Source: Synchiropus splendidus
Taxonomy: Eukaryota; Chordata; Actinopteri; Syngnathiformes; Callionymidae
DNA length: 64,000 bases
Direction of reading: 5' to 3'
NCBI RefSeq assembly: GCF_027744825.2
Contig: NC_071334.1
Span: forward strand, 60,579,437 to 60,643,436
Of the stretch, positions 25,286 to 36,900 are shown piece after piece. The notes under the pieces were generated by a model. The model did no database searches and was not told the origin of the DNA. It saw only the letters and a program-made list of their open reading frames with translations. Every line of letters starts with the position of its first letter. Within the stretch, counting starts at the first letter, position 1. The position numbers were made by a program, and so were the translations under genes.

Positions 25286-28200
25286 GACAATTCTGCATCC
25301 CATAGTCATACTTTAGTGGTCCTCGTAAGTTCTCAGATGCGGTCGTCTGCCTTGGTTGACGTATACATATGCAGGTCTCCCGCTATGCTGGCGCCTCTGC
25401 AAAACACAGCGGTGACAATAGTTGGACATTGGACAGACCTCCTCTATGATCCTCTATTGGTCACGGCGTCCTCTTCTGTGTCCACGATTAGAGTTCACTG
25501 ATCGTGGACACACATTAATGCTATGACATCAGTTAGGGACCATCAACAAATTCTAAAACGGTGAAATCTTCAGTAAGGCAATGAAAAGCAACCATTTAAG
25601 TGGAGAGAATTGTTTTTTCATCACACAAGAGAAATGACTGACAATTACCAGAGAGTAGTTATCTTAGTTATTTTATCATTTCATTATTTTTATCATTTTA
25701 TCTGGGCAAAGTGGCACCATGCTTTTTACAACAAGTACTATGTACTATGTGGTTAGGGCCATGATTAGATTAGGTTAGATTTGATGACCTTGGAAATTCA
25801 ACATCATATTGAATTCTTTTTTTTGACTGAAGCCTGAAAGCTGAAAATGAAACATTCAAACATGTTCTGAGTCTCAAGTCCATGGGGAAAATTTGCCTCC
25901 TTGAAACCTGTTATTAAGGGACGAAGTGTCACATCTTGAAGCTACAAAACATGTACACATACACAGTTAAAGGCCCACGCTGTTCCTCTCAGGTTCCATT
26001 CTTTCAGCACGTGTCGTACGTCCACGTATTCTTCCCATGCTTGAGGCAGCTAACTCTGATCTTTTCCGAGGTTTCTCTTGTGGCTGGTTTGCCAGACTGT
26101 CTGTCTGAGGACCTGCCTTGGCGTCACCCCTTGAAAAAACAGTCCGTTACATTTGCTGTCAGTGGCATGGTAACCAACCTCTACACTCCTCCATTACTCC
26201 CCACTGACTGCACTTCTCAACTCCCTCCTTTCCCTGGCTATGAGGATTAACGGCAGAGCTGGACGTTTGATCTTGCTTTTGGCCCCACATTTCCTATGTC
26301 CCCCTGACAAGGCCCTTGTCTGCTTAGTTGGCTGACTTCTTTTTGGAATACATGGGGCTGGAAAGTGACCACTGTGAAGCTGTCAGCTCTCTAATTGAGT
26401 GATGACAAGTTCACTAGTTCAAGTGCCAAGCCCATGTGATGTTCTTAATATTTTTTCAATACAAAAAAAGATATTACATTTGGTTTAAAAGTCCCCCAAA
26501 GAACCATTTCTAAGTCATTCAGTGTTATTCCAGGTCTCCTGCTGTGGATTTGACAACATTACACTCCAACAGCTGACACATCAGCCTTCCACATAAGTAA
26601 TCTGCGAGAAGGCCTTTATCCTATCAGTGATTAATCACACAGGACGGTTCCAACAACCCTTCCGATGTAATTTTGCGTCGAGGTCTAAACAGGAAGTGTG
26701 TCGTGAATGTGTAATGCTGTAAAAAGCACGGCTACAGAGGCTGACGTGGACCAAAAGCGTGTGGCGGTGTGATGGAATGTGACAGTAGACATTATTCACT
26801 GACCCTAAGCTGTCAGGCAGAAGCGTGAACAGCATAGCCTTTTTTTGGCAGACACTTGACAGGCTTGAGTCACGAGGAAAGGAAAAAAACGGTGTGTCTC
26901 AAGTCATTGAAAAGATGTTAATGTCTACGTTTCCTGAGGTTTATTGAAAACACTTGACACATATTGAGTTATTGGAGTGCATTTTTCATTAATTGAATCA
27001 GTCACATATTGCAGAAAAACCTTGCGTAATTGTTGTTTCAGCGTGTAAGTATGATAATTAAAATGGGCCGATTGTGGCCCCAGAGGAAGTTGGGTAATTA
27101 ACAGCCTGTTTTCCATGTTAATGGCATCAGTCACCTTGAAGATAATCACGGCCATCAAGACCACAGAGCTGCATCCTCCTGAGCATCCTCTTAAAACAAG
27201 ATAAAGACACACTGACAAACATCCTGCTGGAACAGTGTACCGTATCATTATAACCTTGATCCCACAGAAAACTAAAAGTACTCTCAACTCTCACATTTTA
27301 TTGATCAAGAGTGCAGAAATAAAAGCTTCTGTCCTCTTCTGTCTGTCGCCTTTTCCCCTCTATTATATATATTCATGAAGCTGGTTATGCTTCACATGCA
27401 TTTTTTTCAGAATTAATATATTTATGGGATGTAAACAGAAATGAAAGTGGATGTGAAGCTAACCCTTCTCATCCATGCTGAAGCTATTGGGGGAGAAATA
27501 GTGGAAAAAGATGGATGCTGTCTTCCTCTCAACGGTCAGAAGCCATAAATTACCTGGTCATTGATCTCGTGGGTGTCTGGGTTTTTCAGTGGAGCGTCTT
27601 CTCACATTCATCAGGCCGCGAGTCTGAAATAAGCAAGAGGGCTAGTGCTGTAGATGCAGACTGTTTTGGACCCTCTGCAGTGAAGCCTGTTGCTTAGCTA
27701 CAGCGCTGATCTGATTTTATATGGTTGGACCCAAAGAAGTCTGTTTTCCAGAGTGTTTTTCAGCTGAACATGTTTTAACTTGATAGATGTTGAAATGTAT
27801 TAAAAAAAGGATGGCTGAAAAAAACATAGTATGTTTGTCCAGCTGATTTGAATTCACTTCAAATGACAGAACTGAAGAAGTCATTGTGGTTCTATTGGGT
27901 TTTTTTAAGCGACTTTAGTCCTCAGTGGGTCACAGTGACCCTCTTTCTTGATATTTAAATGATAGACAGAAATGTTCCTGTGTTTCCTCATTGGTTTAGA
28001 AGGGGGAGGTGATGGGTTTTTTTTGGCCTGTTTTCAGGGTTAATTTGGGTTCTCTTGGTTCTCGCCATCCTTTTGCCGCAGAATCATTGAATAATATGAC
28101 AGATCTTGTTGTGTGTAACTGAACTGACATGGAAGGGGAAGACCAGCAACAGGGTTGTACAAGTCATTATGACTCACATTGGACTACACATTGAAAAAAT

Positions 28201-28779
28201 ATAAAATAAAAAAATATCCCCAGCTACTCTCGGTGAAACTTTGTGTCAGATTGTAAAATACCAGTTTCCTCGGCTGTTGATGCATAGATTAGTTAGTGGA
28301 AGTTCATGGAAGCTTTAACAACAATGAAATGAAGATCCCGTAATCTTTGCCCCTGAAAAACTGCTTACATTTTGGGTTTTCCCCATAATTATAAGTCAGA
28401 TGACACATGGCTCTGATCACACTATTTTGAAGTAAATAATTTAAACAGTATGAGGAGAGAGAGAGAGCACACTGCAGTTCAGGGAAAAGAGGCGCCTTAA
28501 GGTCTTTGTTTCCATGAATGAAGAGTAATTTTGCATATTTTCAGAATGGTAATGGTGTGAAAGGTAAAGTTTATTTATCAGGAAACACGTCACTTATGAA
28601 GGGCTCCTATTCTCTTGTTGTCTATTTCTTTGATTGCCAGCTTTCCCCCCCTTTCAGTCAGGGTTGAGTGGCTGGTTAATGGTGTAACGTAATGATGAAA
28701 CCATCTCATGGGCGGTGACTTTGTCTGTTTAGAGTCTATTCCCTTCCCCTCTTTTGTAATGGAGATTAACCTCAATATA
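25286..28779. other. Intron stretch, no gene seen
   Basis: Contains an 11-bp inverted repeat at 25478-25511 and a GATTAGATTAGGTTAGATT tract near 25764, which resembles simple 3' tails of fish retroelements but has no element attached. The remainder is unique intron. Confidence 0.5.
25478..25511. other. Perfect 11-bp inverted repeat
   Basis: GTGTCCACGAT at 25478-25488 pairs with ATCGTGGACAC at 25501-25511 across 12 bases. It could be a local hairpin or the remains of a transposon end; no family was recognised. Confidence 0.6.
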
Positions 28780-29010
28780 AACGAACACAGCCTATTTAAC
28801 TTCCATATTTTAACCTCCCTAATGAAGCCGTTGTGTGGCGGCTGCCGTAGGTTGAACAAGATTTAAAAATGCTCAATCCATGCTCGCGTCCAGGCTTTTA
28901 AGGCTAATAGGATCGGATTAACACATTTGCATGCAGTGATGTATAATTCATACAGTGTCCTCTCTAATTTGCATAAGATTGGCTTTTCTAAACATCAGGG
29001 TGACCTGCAC
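28780..29010. promoter_or_regulatory. Candidate conserved noncoding element (homeodomain/octamer-like motifs)
   Basis: Dense in recognisable binding words: CCTAATGAAG, GGCTAATAGGATC, GGATTAAC (K50 homeodomain-like), ATTTGCATGCA and AATTTGCATAAG (two ATTTGCAT octamer-type sites). No simple repeat and no transposon end. Enhancer role is inferred; cross-species alignment would decide. Confidence 0.35.
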
Positions 29011-29236
29011 GGAGGCAGAACTACTTCATTGATCATCAAATCTGGGTGTCATCAACCTGATGCCACTAAATTTGGTCAAAAACTGACGGTGAATTTGCTG
29101 TCTGGCGCTTCATGTACTGTTGTGGTTCCACAGAGAGCAGCCTAACACATGGCAGGCAGGCTGTATTTCACTTGTTTTAATGTAATGTGAAACTCATTTT
29201 GCTATTCAGTAAGTCTGTCCTCACTCGACAGCAATC

Positions 29237-29274
29237 AACACCAGGCTGCGGGATCATTAACGGAGCCTGGTGTT
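29237..29274. other. Perfect 11-bp inverted repeat (hairpin)
   Basis: AACACCAGGCT at 29237-29247 pairs with AGCCTGGTGTT at 29264-29274 across a 16-base loop (GCGGGATCATTAACGG). It sits in a moderately complex region without transposon features. Too short for a canonical pre-miRNA. Confidence 0.65.
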
Positions 29275-30751
29275 AACAGCATCCATCATCACCTGCACTT
29301 GTCTTCCAGAGCGTCTTCAATGTAGAGCTCTGGTATCTTTAATACTGGCTGTCAGATTCCCTCTTAACCTAAAGATTTAATATGCATTGCCTGCTTTTAT
29401 AAATTTATTGACTAAATGAACAGCAAGGTTTCTAGGTTCACTCCTGTCAGGAACATCTTGTTCTGCCTTCCTAAAACAATGCCACCTGCTCAACAGCATA
29501 TGCTGAAGAACTATTGAATGTTAAGCTGTAGCAATTGCTGTTTCCACTTTAAATATTTCTAATTGTGTGTTTGACCATCTGCGTGCAATGATGAGCTAAT
29601 CTCTTCTTATGTTCATGTTATTTCAGTCTGTCACTATAGTCAGTACAATCTGTTTCAATGTTCTCTTGCGAGGCTGAACATTTGAGGTGAAACCTGAGGG
29701 AGGAACATCAATACATTTGTTGTTTTCTACATCATCCTACTTCAAAAAGTGTTTCTGGTTCTGTTCTTTTTATCACTTCTTCGAACTGTTTAGGCTCACT
29801 CTTGCATGGCTCTCTTGTACATTATTCTTAACTTGCGTCCACTGTCTTTCATGAGCAAGATTTGTAATTTGTGATGTCTCCGATTGAGCAGCACCACATT
29901 CCGATCGGAGCGATGCGCTGTTGTCTGAGAGATGATGTGAAGTGATATGCTACAAAGACTTGTCAGGGAAGCGGCAGGTCTTTGTTTCCTGGCTCTTTCC
30001 CCTGTGCTGTTCCTCCCAGCTCCCCCACGACTTTTCTTCCCCGTCGCCGTGACAGCGACTCTCACCTCTTTTAAGAGTTGTTTGCTCTTGACTGAGAAGT
30101 CAAAATGAGAGCTGTCGTGTCAGTGAAGCACGGAAGCCACCTTGTAAAATGTCTCCCTCGCAACCGGAGCAAAGACCACAGTCAGTCACCCAATCCACTT
30201 AAGCTGGACTCCTGCGCTAGTGTTCATCTTGAATTTATACACGGCTTGTTCCACTTTCATTTGACCTTGTAAGGGAGGCATTTTTACAAGCTGATGAGGT
30301 AGGATGCTTGAATATTTAATACTTGGTTAATCAAAGTCAATTACACTCTAAGGAGTCTGATGCACTTGGATGCCTAACTGGGATGCCCAGAGATGGAAGT
30401 GCTTACCTGGTTCTGGGACAGCCTACTTAACCCACTTAGATGACCCCCAGCTGTGATTCTCTTTTGTAATAGCTTAGTTGCAAAATGCACAATCCAAGTT
30501 TCAATGCAATGCCGTTTAATTCTCTGAAAGTTGCACAACCTATGATAATAAGAAATAATGAACTTAAGTTCAAAGTATATTATTATTATTATATTTATTA
30601 TTAAGTTTTGTTCATTCATGAATCCATGGTCATTTGCAAGGCCTCAAAAAAGAAAAAAAGGCAGTCCAAGTTGCTTTCATTGTAAAGTCTATCACGTAAA
30701 GCTAAAGGGAACTGAACTTAAGGAACTGAAACAAACTGCATCATTTTGGGG

Positions 30752-30770
30752 AAAAAAAAAAAAAAAAAAA
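30752..30770. repeat. Poly-A tract, 19 bp
   Basis: An uninterrupted A19. No retroelement was recognised upstream. Confidence 0.9.
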
Positions 30771-33206
30771 CATTTCTGGGTTCCTCCCAAAAAAAAGTAG
30801 AGATTAATAAAGTAGTGTGGTCTCTTGCAATTTTGAAGTTGTACTGTGAATGTTACCTCACTAAAAGCGCTGTATCGATGTAATTCTGCTCACCTCTTCT
30901 CTGGTATTTCGACACACATTAAAATGTCTGTTATCACCATCCCCTATTCTGAGCCGTGACCACGGAGGCCCTCCTCTCTCAGTCTCTCTATTCTGAGTCA
31001 AACCTGTCCCAGCAGATTTTACCATTCATATCAGCAACATCAGAGTATAACAGTTTTTTTTTTGTGCAATCCGGTGAATGCAACGGTTGGCAACATGATA
31101 ACCTTCACTGCTCAACTGCAAATGCCATTTAGCTCGACCAATTGGAAATTCTCACCAGTGAGTGAAGCTCCTTTGCTCTGGGTGAACCCCTGACACTCGG
31201 TCTGGACTCATCTGCACGCATGAATGAGAATGAGTCAGCAGGGCTCTCAGGTGCAACCTGGAGAGGTCAGTGGAAATTCCACAGAATATATAAGTTGAAT
31301 TAGAGGAAATGATCAGTGTTTTTGCTCTTATTATCCACCTTGTTGCTCTATAATGAATTACAGAGCTTCACAAATACCCAGACATTTTTAATTGAGGTCA
31401 TATGATTTAATATACATTTAAAACAATCGCCCCACGTTTGCCAAAAAAATGTCTTGTGCAGTTGATCCTCTCTTGATCACATGAACTGCTGTGAAGTGTA
31501 TTCTGTGGTTCTGTTTTTCCTTCATTCATTCTACAGTGATCACTAGCATGTGTTGCTTCAACTAAGTAGAACATTTCATTTCACACATGCTTCTCACTCC
31601 TGCACAGTGCCCTCGCTGGTCATGGTGTTACTTCACTGGTAGAGAATATTCAAGTCGTGTATTCATTTGCATGCTGGCTAATGCATTCTTCACACAGTAA
31701 AGCAGGAACCGACAGGCAGTATCATCAATATTTCAATATTTCCATCCTCACTGCTACACATGCTGTCATCGTCGTTTTTATTTTACATTGCGGAAATATT
31801 CATAAGGAGCCTATTAAGTGTGGCCACAAACTGTAGCAATGCTTGGAAATGAAGAAAACTAGTCACATATCTAATAAATGTTAAGGACGATTACATTATT
31901 AACTACACGACGGAACATGACTGCCACCACTGCTTTGTGCTTATTGCTATCTGCATTACTTCAAATGCTAAAAGATATATTGAGTTATGTAGATTAAATG
32001 AGGGCGAGGCAACACTATTGGAGTTTTAAAAAAGATAAATCACAGTAAGTGAAAATGCATGCCTTGATGGACTTCCTGTTTGGATAAGCATTGTCTTGTA
32101 TAAATGGACGTGAGTGAGTGCAAGTTCTTTGGGTGGTAACATCATCGACTTCGAATTTCATATGTTATTTCTGAGCAGTTTCGGATTCCCCCTGGAACAC
32201 TACCCTCATGACTCAAAATACAGACATGCAGATTTCCGACGATAGGAATGACAAGATTTTTTCACAACATTTGTCTGCTTTATTTCGTCTCTTAGGTGTC
32301 AACGTTTTAAACATAATGTTGACATTACATTTACAGTTTAGCTCAAGCAAATTAGCCTTTAAAAATGTCACGAAGGATAAAATTGAGGTTGTGATTTTTT
32401 TATTTTTATTCTCAAGTCATCATTATCCCCCCTTTTTTGCCTTATTGTCCTCTACATTCTATGCTTTAGTGACCCATCTCATGTGCTAGTGTGTTCCCAG
32501 CAGCAGAGATTAGTGTTTTAGTGCCTAATGGAACCGTACGTGCCCTGAAGCTGAACTCAAACCCTCTAGTTCATAATCAATATTTTTGGTTCAAACTAAG
32601 GCGCTAACTTCAATGTCACAATGCCCTTTCAAGAGCTTTTCTCATGAAACTTTGCAATGCTTGTTTTCCCCACCCGCGTCATCTGTTATTGTTGTTTATA
32701 CATTTATGTGTGATCAAGTGTTGACCACTTGTTCTCCGTACTGTATATAAGAGACTCTGACATGGGAAATACGTTTTTTGAACTGGTGTTAAGCAGAACA
32801 TGATTCATCAAATTCCCCTTTGATGCAAACCAACTACGTGTGGTTTGCCTTCTCACTAAATGTGTTTTAGTTCTTATAGTTAACCTCCACCTGACTTTGT
32901 ATTTATAACGGTGGATGCGTCTTTGGGAACATACAGTACTGTAGGTAGAAGCAGCTTAACCATGGACTGAACGTCTTTCTATGTCAGCCTGGAGGGCTAT
33001 TTTAGCGCCTGGATTATGTCATTTAAGATGGTATGTTGCTATGGTTTCCATAATTCTACTTTTCAGTGGGTTTGTAGGGGCTCCATTACACAACATTTAC
33101 CAAACATCCGTGTCGATGATCAAAATTAATGAGATGTTTGCTGAGACTTGAATGTATCATGTTCCCATGTTATTGACTCAAATGGTTTTATTTACTGAGA
33201 ACCTTT

Positions 33207-33242
33207 ACTAATAACGTCTTCTCTCCTTTCTTTGCATTTTAG
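33207..33242 (+). promoter_or_regulatory. vav2 intron 1 splice acceptor with branch point and polypyrimidine tract
   Basis: A TTACTAATAAC motif at 33206-33215 fits the vertebrate branch-point consensus, with the likely branch A at 33211 about 31 bases from the AG. It is followed by the pyrimidine-rich run TCTTCTCTCCTTTCTTTGC and TTTTAG ending at 33242. This is a strong acceptor. It fixes the exon start on a codon boundary immediately before the Phe codon TTT. Confidence 0.88.
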
Positions 33243-33359
33243 TTTTTATGTTTGAAGAACATCCGCACGTTTCTCAAGGTGTGCCACGACAAGTTTGGCC
33301 TTCGCAACAGCGAGCTCTTTGACCCTTTCGATCTCTTTGACGTCAGGGACTTTGGCAAG
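33243..33359 (+). CDS. vav2: vav2 coding exon (second coding exon; calponin-homology domain, C-terminal part)
   Basis: This 39-codon internal exon begins [13 protein letters not shown] and ends [10 protein letters not shown]. It is in phase 0 at both ends and is bounded by AG at 33241-33242 and GT at 33360-33361. From family knowledge, the peptide corresponds to about residues 69-107 of vertebrate VAV2, the last helices of the N-terminal calponin-homology (CH) domain. VAV proteins are cytoplasmic, tyrosine-phosphorylated exchange factors for Rho/Rac GTPases, with order CH, acidic, DH, PH, C1, SH3, SH2, SH3. The CH domain holds the DH domain in an autoinhibited state. The choice of VAV2 over VAV1/VAV3 rests on the [19 protein letters not shown] stretch; the paralogues, as I recall them, differ there (e.g. 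SELFEAFD). Only this exon lies in the window. The preceding exon (start codon and first half of CH) and the following exon (expected to continue VIS...) are outside it or were not recognised. No frameshift or stop is present. Confidence 0.95.
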
Positions 33360-33365
33360 GTAAGT
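33357..33365 (+). promoter_or_regulatory. vav2 intron 2 splice donor
   Basis: AAG|GTAAGT matches the U1 snRNA complementary consensus at every position. The exon ends after the Lys codon at 33359 and intron 2 begins at 33360. No competing in-frame downstream donor is needed. Confidence 0.92.
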
Positions 33366-35013
33366 ATTTTCGTTGTCCTGTTATTTATGCTTGAACTTCG
33401 ACATCATCTTTCTTAGAACTTTGCTGCCTTGAGGCCATCAAAATATGAAAGTACTTGAAGACATGACATGTCTGTTTGGGACATTGGTTGAGGATCAATC
33501 TCTTGTTTAGCTGTGTGGCGATGCCTTTTTCGTGATGTCAGGCTTGAAACTTTGCTGGTTTCTGTCAGTGGATGTTTGGCTTGTGTAATAGTAAAAAATG
33601 TGCTGAGGTGAAAGATGTGATCTGTGATATAATTGGGGTTTAAAGTCATTTCAAAGATTGGCTCGCACAGTGCTTCAGTTTTATTAGCTCGATGAGCATC
33701 TGGTGCTCACACTTTGGGGTCAGGAATCGCGTCACTTGCCATTGCCACCGAGTGACTGAGCAATGCTTCCAACCACCAGTGAATCCATTTACGTAAGCTC
33801 TGCAGAATGTTTCACAAAGCAGGGCATCTTGGATTGATGGTACTTAAATTCACACTCAGATCATTTGCTGTTGTTGCCCTAAGAATTATATGATGTCCAC
33901 TGTCTGCAGTTCAAATGGTATATTTTCAACAAGAAATTAGTTTAGTTCGATTCATTAATCTCTTTAAATGGCTTGTATGTTGTAGTCTACTCTTGCTGTG
34001 AGATTGATTGGCTGTTAAAGCACAAGACATAAAGGATATGATGTCATTGAATTGATGATGACAGCCTGTTGTTGTGGCAGGACAGGAATGGTGCAAAGCC
34101 GTATGTAACGTATCAAATGTTTTACTCCAGAAAAGGGCTTTCTTCTCTTCCGGTGTAAAACAGCCAACATGATTGATTACAAAGGGGATGTATTCTTGAG
34201 AAGCCATTACTCATTGTAATAACATTTAATTTGATTCAACACGTGAACATTGCGCACGTGGTTGGGAAGATGATTTTGACGGGGGGAGAAATGGTAGGGA
34301 AAATATGAGAGGCGAAAGAGGCGACAAGGACTCCTTTGTAGATAAACCGCAAGACGATGCCTGAGAGTCAATGAGCTTGCAGTGAATGATATTAAAATCT
34401 ACAGCAGTCAGAATCAATCACACAGGTCCTCCATATGTCAATTTGGAAATTGCCTTTGTATGGTGTCTGTGACGGTGGGCTTGTCTCACCATTGATTTTC
34501 CATTAAGGGCGAGCATCACATTATAATATATCGAACTGAGTAGATCCCCGCTAATGTGGGATACATTTAAATAGTGAGAATGGCTCACAGAGGAAGAACA
34601 AAGCCCAGTCTCTTACCATTCATTTCCACTGCACACAGAAGTCTGTAGCGTTCCATGGTGCTTTATCACCAGTTAGATCCATCGTGGTACCAGTATTTAA
34701 TTCTTCAACTTCTATTTGTCTGTTATTTTGTTTTTCCTTTACATTCACCTTTAATATCACTCTTGTGTTTTTGTTCATGCAGTTTAATACATTTTTGAGA
34801 TGGATAAAAGGAATTTGTATCAGATATTTTAAGCATTATTACTCTAAGAGACATTTTTCCATGCTAAAAATGTGTTGTCGAATTGGAGTTCAGTTTGCAA
34901 ATGAGGGTACAATGAATCAAAATACTGGATGTTAAGCCTACTGGTTGGCAACGATCGAATCAGAAGGTAATCTGCTTTAATCCCACAACGGATCTCAAGA
35001 TGGTATATTAGAT
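33366..35013. other. Intron 2 start, no gene seen
   Basis: Unique sequence following the donor. Short minus-strand frames at 33413-33649, 33926-34207 and 34226-34417 lack domains. Confidence 0.55.
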
Positions 35014-35080
35014 CAGTGTTTTTTCAACCTTTTTTAATCCACGGCACACCTCCTTCATTGAAAAAATCCTGAGGCTCATA
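35014..35080. mobile_element. hAT-like transposon 5' terminus
   Basis: CAGTGTTTTTTCAACC followed by CCACGGCACACC and TTCATTGAAAAAATCC resembles a widespread vertebrate hAT end (CAGTGTTTTTCAACC...CACGGCACAC). The opposite terminus was not found, so it is probably a 5' fragment. Confidence 0.55.
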
Positions 35081-36559
35081 ACCATCGAAGGAATTTGAGC
35101 CAAAGCACTGTTATGCTTAGTCAAAAGTCATGTCGATAATGCCTTTTAATTTGTGAAAAACTGTAACTACTGACCCACGGCTTTTTTTCCATGCCATTTG
35201 CCGAAGGAAATTGCAGAAAATGTATTTGTTGTTTTCAGAATGGGCTTGCCAATACAACGATTTATAATATTTATTTTCTATAATATTAATTTGAAATAAC
35301 TGTTTCACTTTCATCACAATCTCTTTTGCGTGAATTCGTAACAGTTTCGGAAATTACAAAAAAGTGAAATGAAACATTCTTTGCTTCAGCTTCATAATAA
35401 CAATGACTCTTCATCTCTTCACATTTTGGAGCATATTTATTTGGTTCAGCATTTTGTTCGTAGCCAACTTTTAAACCATGAAGCATTGATGGTCAACGAG
35501 TGTCAATAAAGTTTTGGCACTTTAGCTGTCAGTTCAGTCAGCTTGTTGGCGCAGAAAGACTTTGGCATCGTGGGACTGACTAGGAACACACCATCATTCT
35601 GTCGTGGAGGTGTGTGGTCAAGTTACTTTGGTAGATGTTCTAATTGTTCAAGAGTTAATGTCATCATATTGTCCACCTCTATCTCCGGACAAATTAGGTG
35701 AAAGTTGATAATTTCTCATGGTCCACCTGACACTCTCTCACGGCGGTGACAGTCAGTGTGCAGTGGCACTCTGGTACTAGATGCTTACCATTCCTTATCA
35801 ATTGCATGTTTCTTTGGATGAAAATTAACAAATAAATGAAAACAATGATGTTGGTTCTTTTCTCTTTTGAGTATTCTACTTTAGCCTTATGATGACTGGG
35901 GACCAACCTTTTTGAGATGAGCCCACTATTGTGACCAGGAAAAAGAGACACAGATTCCGCCACTGCTACAACATAAGCGAAGATAAAAACGTGGGGGCAA
36001 AAAATAACCTCCAGGGATGAAATCATAGGAAGCATAAAGGAAGACTGATTTCTTAATATACGAACAGGTGGAACTCTTAACATTTCCCACTGGGCTTTTC
36101 TTTGATAACAAATAGTTCATGTGCAAAGATTGAGATTAAACTGCAGATTGATGCATCGTGTGAAACAGACGAAGGCAAGGGTCTTATGGCTGTGCCTCCA
36201 TAAACATTTGTCAGCCCGAGTCTACCCCTGAGTTTTCCATAAAGGCTGCCATGGGCTTCAGAGTTCATCTCCCATGGACACAGAGCCCTATTTCTCTTTC
36301 TATAATGATGGCCTTTCTACAGGTCACAGACAAATGGAGACTAGAGCCAGTACATGAAAAGAAAAAAAAAAGTAATTGCCTGATCCAAACCTCATTGAAC
36401 TCTCTAGAGAGAGACTTCAACCATTAGTAGTAATTCTTTATTACTTTTCAATCCAGTTGTAGTCACACCCACCTCATTTAGCATTCTTTTTAAACACAGT
36501 GACTACTGTTTTGGTTCAGTCACGCTGCACCCGTCTCTCTTCATCTTCTCTCCCCCAGC
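35081..36559. other. Intron stretch, no gene seen
   Basis: The short minus-strand frames at 35694-36268 overlap each other and lack domains. A short perfect palindrome (TCTCTAGAGA) occurs at 36401-36410. Nothing else stands out. Confidence 0.5.
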
Positions 36560-36900
36560 CCATCCCCCATGATCAGAAATTCACCGTGACACCATTAAAC
36601 CAATGAAATTCAGCTTATTACAGTCGACCCCAGAGATCGTTTTTATTTAAACATGCCCCGTCAACCAAGCCCAGCCGCCTCAGTTTTGCCCTCCCAACCT
36701 GGTTTAACTAGCCCCCAATGGAACGTTCCTGCCATTTTCATGATCATCGCAATCAGTTTATTTGCCTGTTGCCATGATGAGTGTAATTAGCCTGCACCTG
36801 TTAGCTATCTGTCAACAGTTGAGTCATTTTCCATCTGTGACTGGAGACCCGAGACGGAAGCAGGCTTTGACAGATTTGCGGTCTTCATTAAATGGAATGG
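36560..36900. promoter_or_regulatory. Candidate conserved noncoding element
   Basis: A high-complexity, repeat-free block with motifs such as ACCATTAAACCAATGAAAT, GTTTTTATTTAAAC, TTGAGTCATTTTCC (AP-1-like TGAGTCA) and CTTCATTAAATGG. Selected by texture only; regulatory role is inference. Confidence 0.25.

Larger units (their letters stand above)
29011..33206. other. Intron stretch up to the exon, no gene seen
   Basis: Unique intron with an 11-bp hairpin (29237-29274), an ATT-rich microsatellite (30580-30604) and a 19-bp A-run at 30752-30770 followed by a second A-run (CCCAAAAAAAAG). An unremarkable AT-rich approach leads to the branch point of the exon. No exon was recognised. Confidence 0.5.
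1..33242 (+). other. vav2: vav2 intron 1, 3' portion (5' end outside window)
   Basis: Everything upstream of the exon is read as intron because no sequence resembling the first vav2 coding exon (the start Met and first half of CH) was found in it. The intron is therefore at least 33.2 kb here. Long first introns are known for VAV2 in other vertebrates. Open frames in this stretch are short, lack domains and lack paired splice sites. A separate gene nested in the intron cannot be fully excluded by eye. Confidence 0.85.

Noticed and set aside
35694..36083. 129-codon minus-strand frame
   Set aside because: Overlapped by other minus-strand frames and without recognisable motifs.
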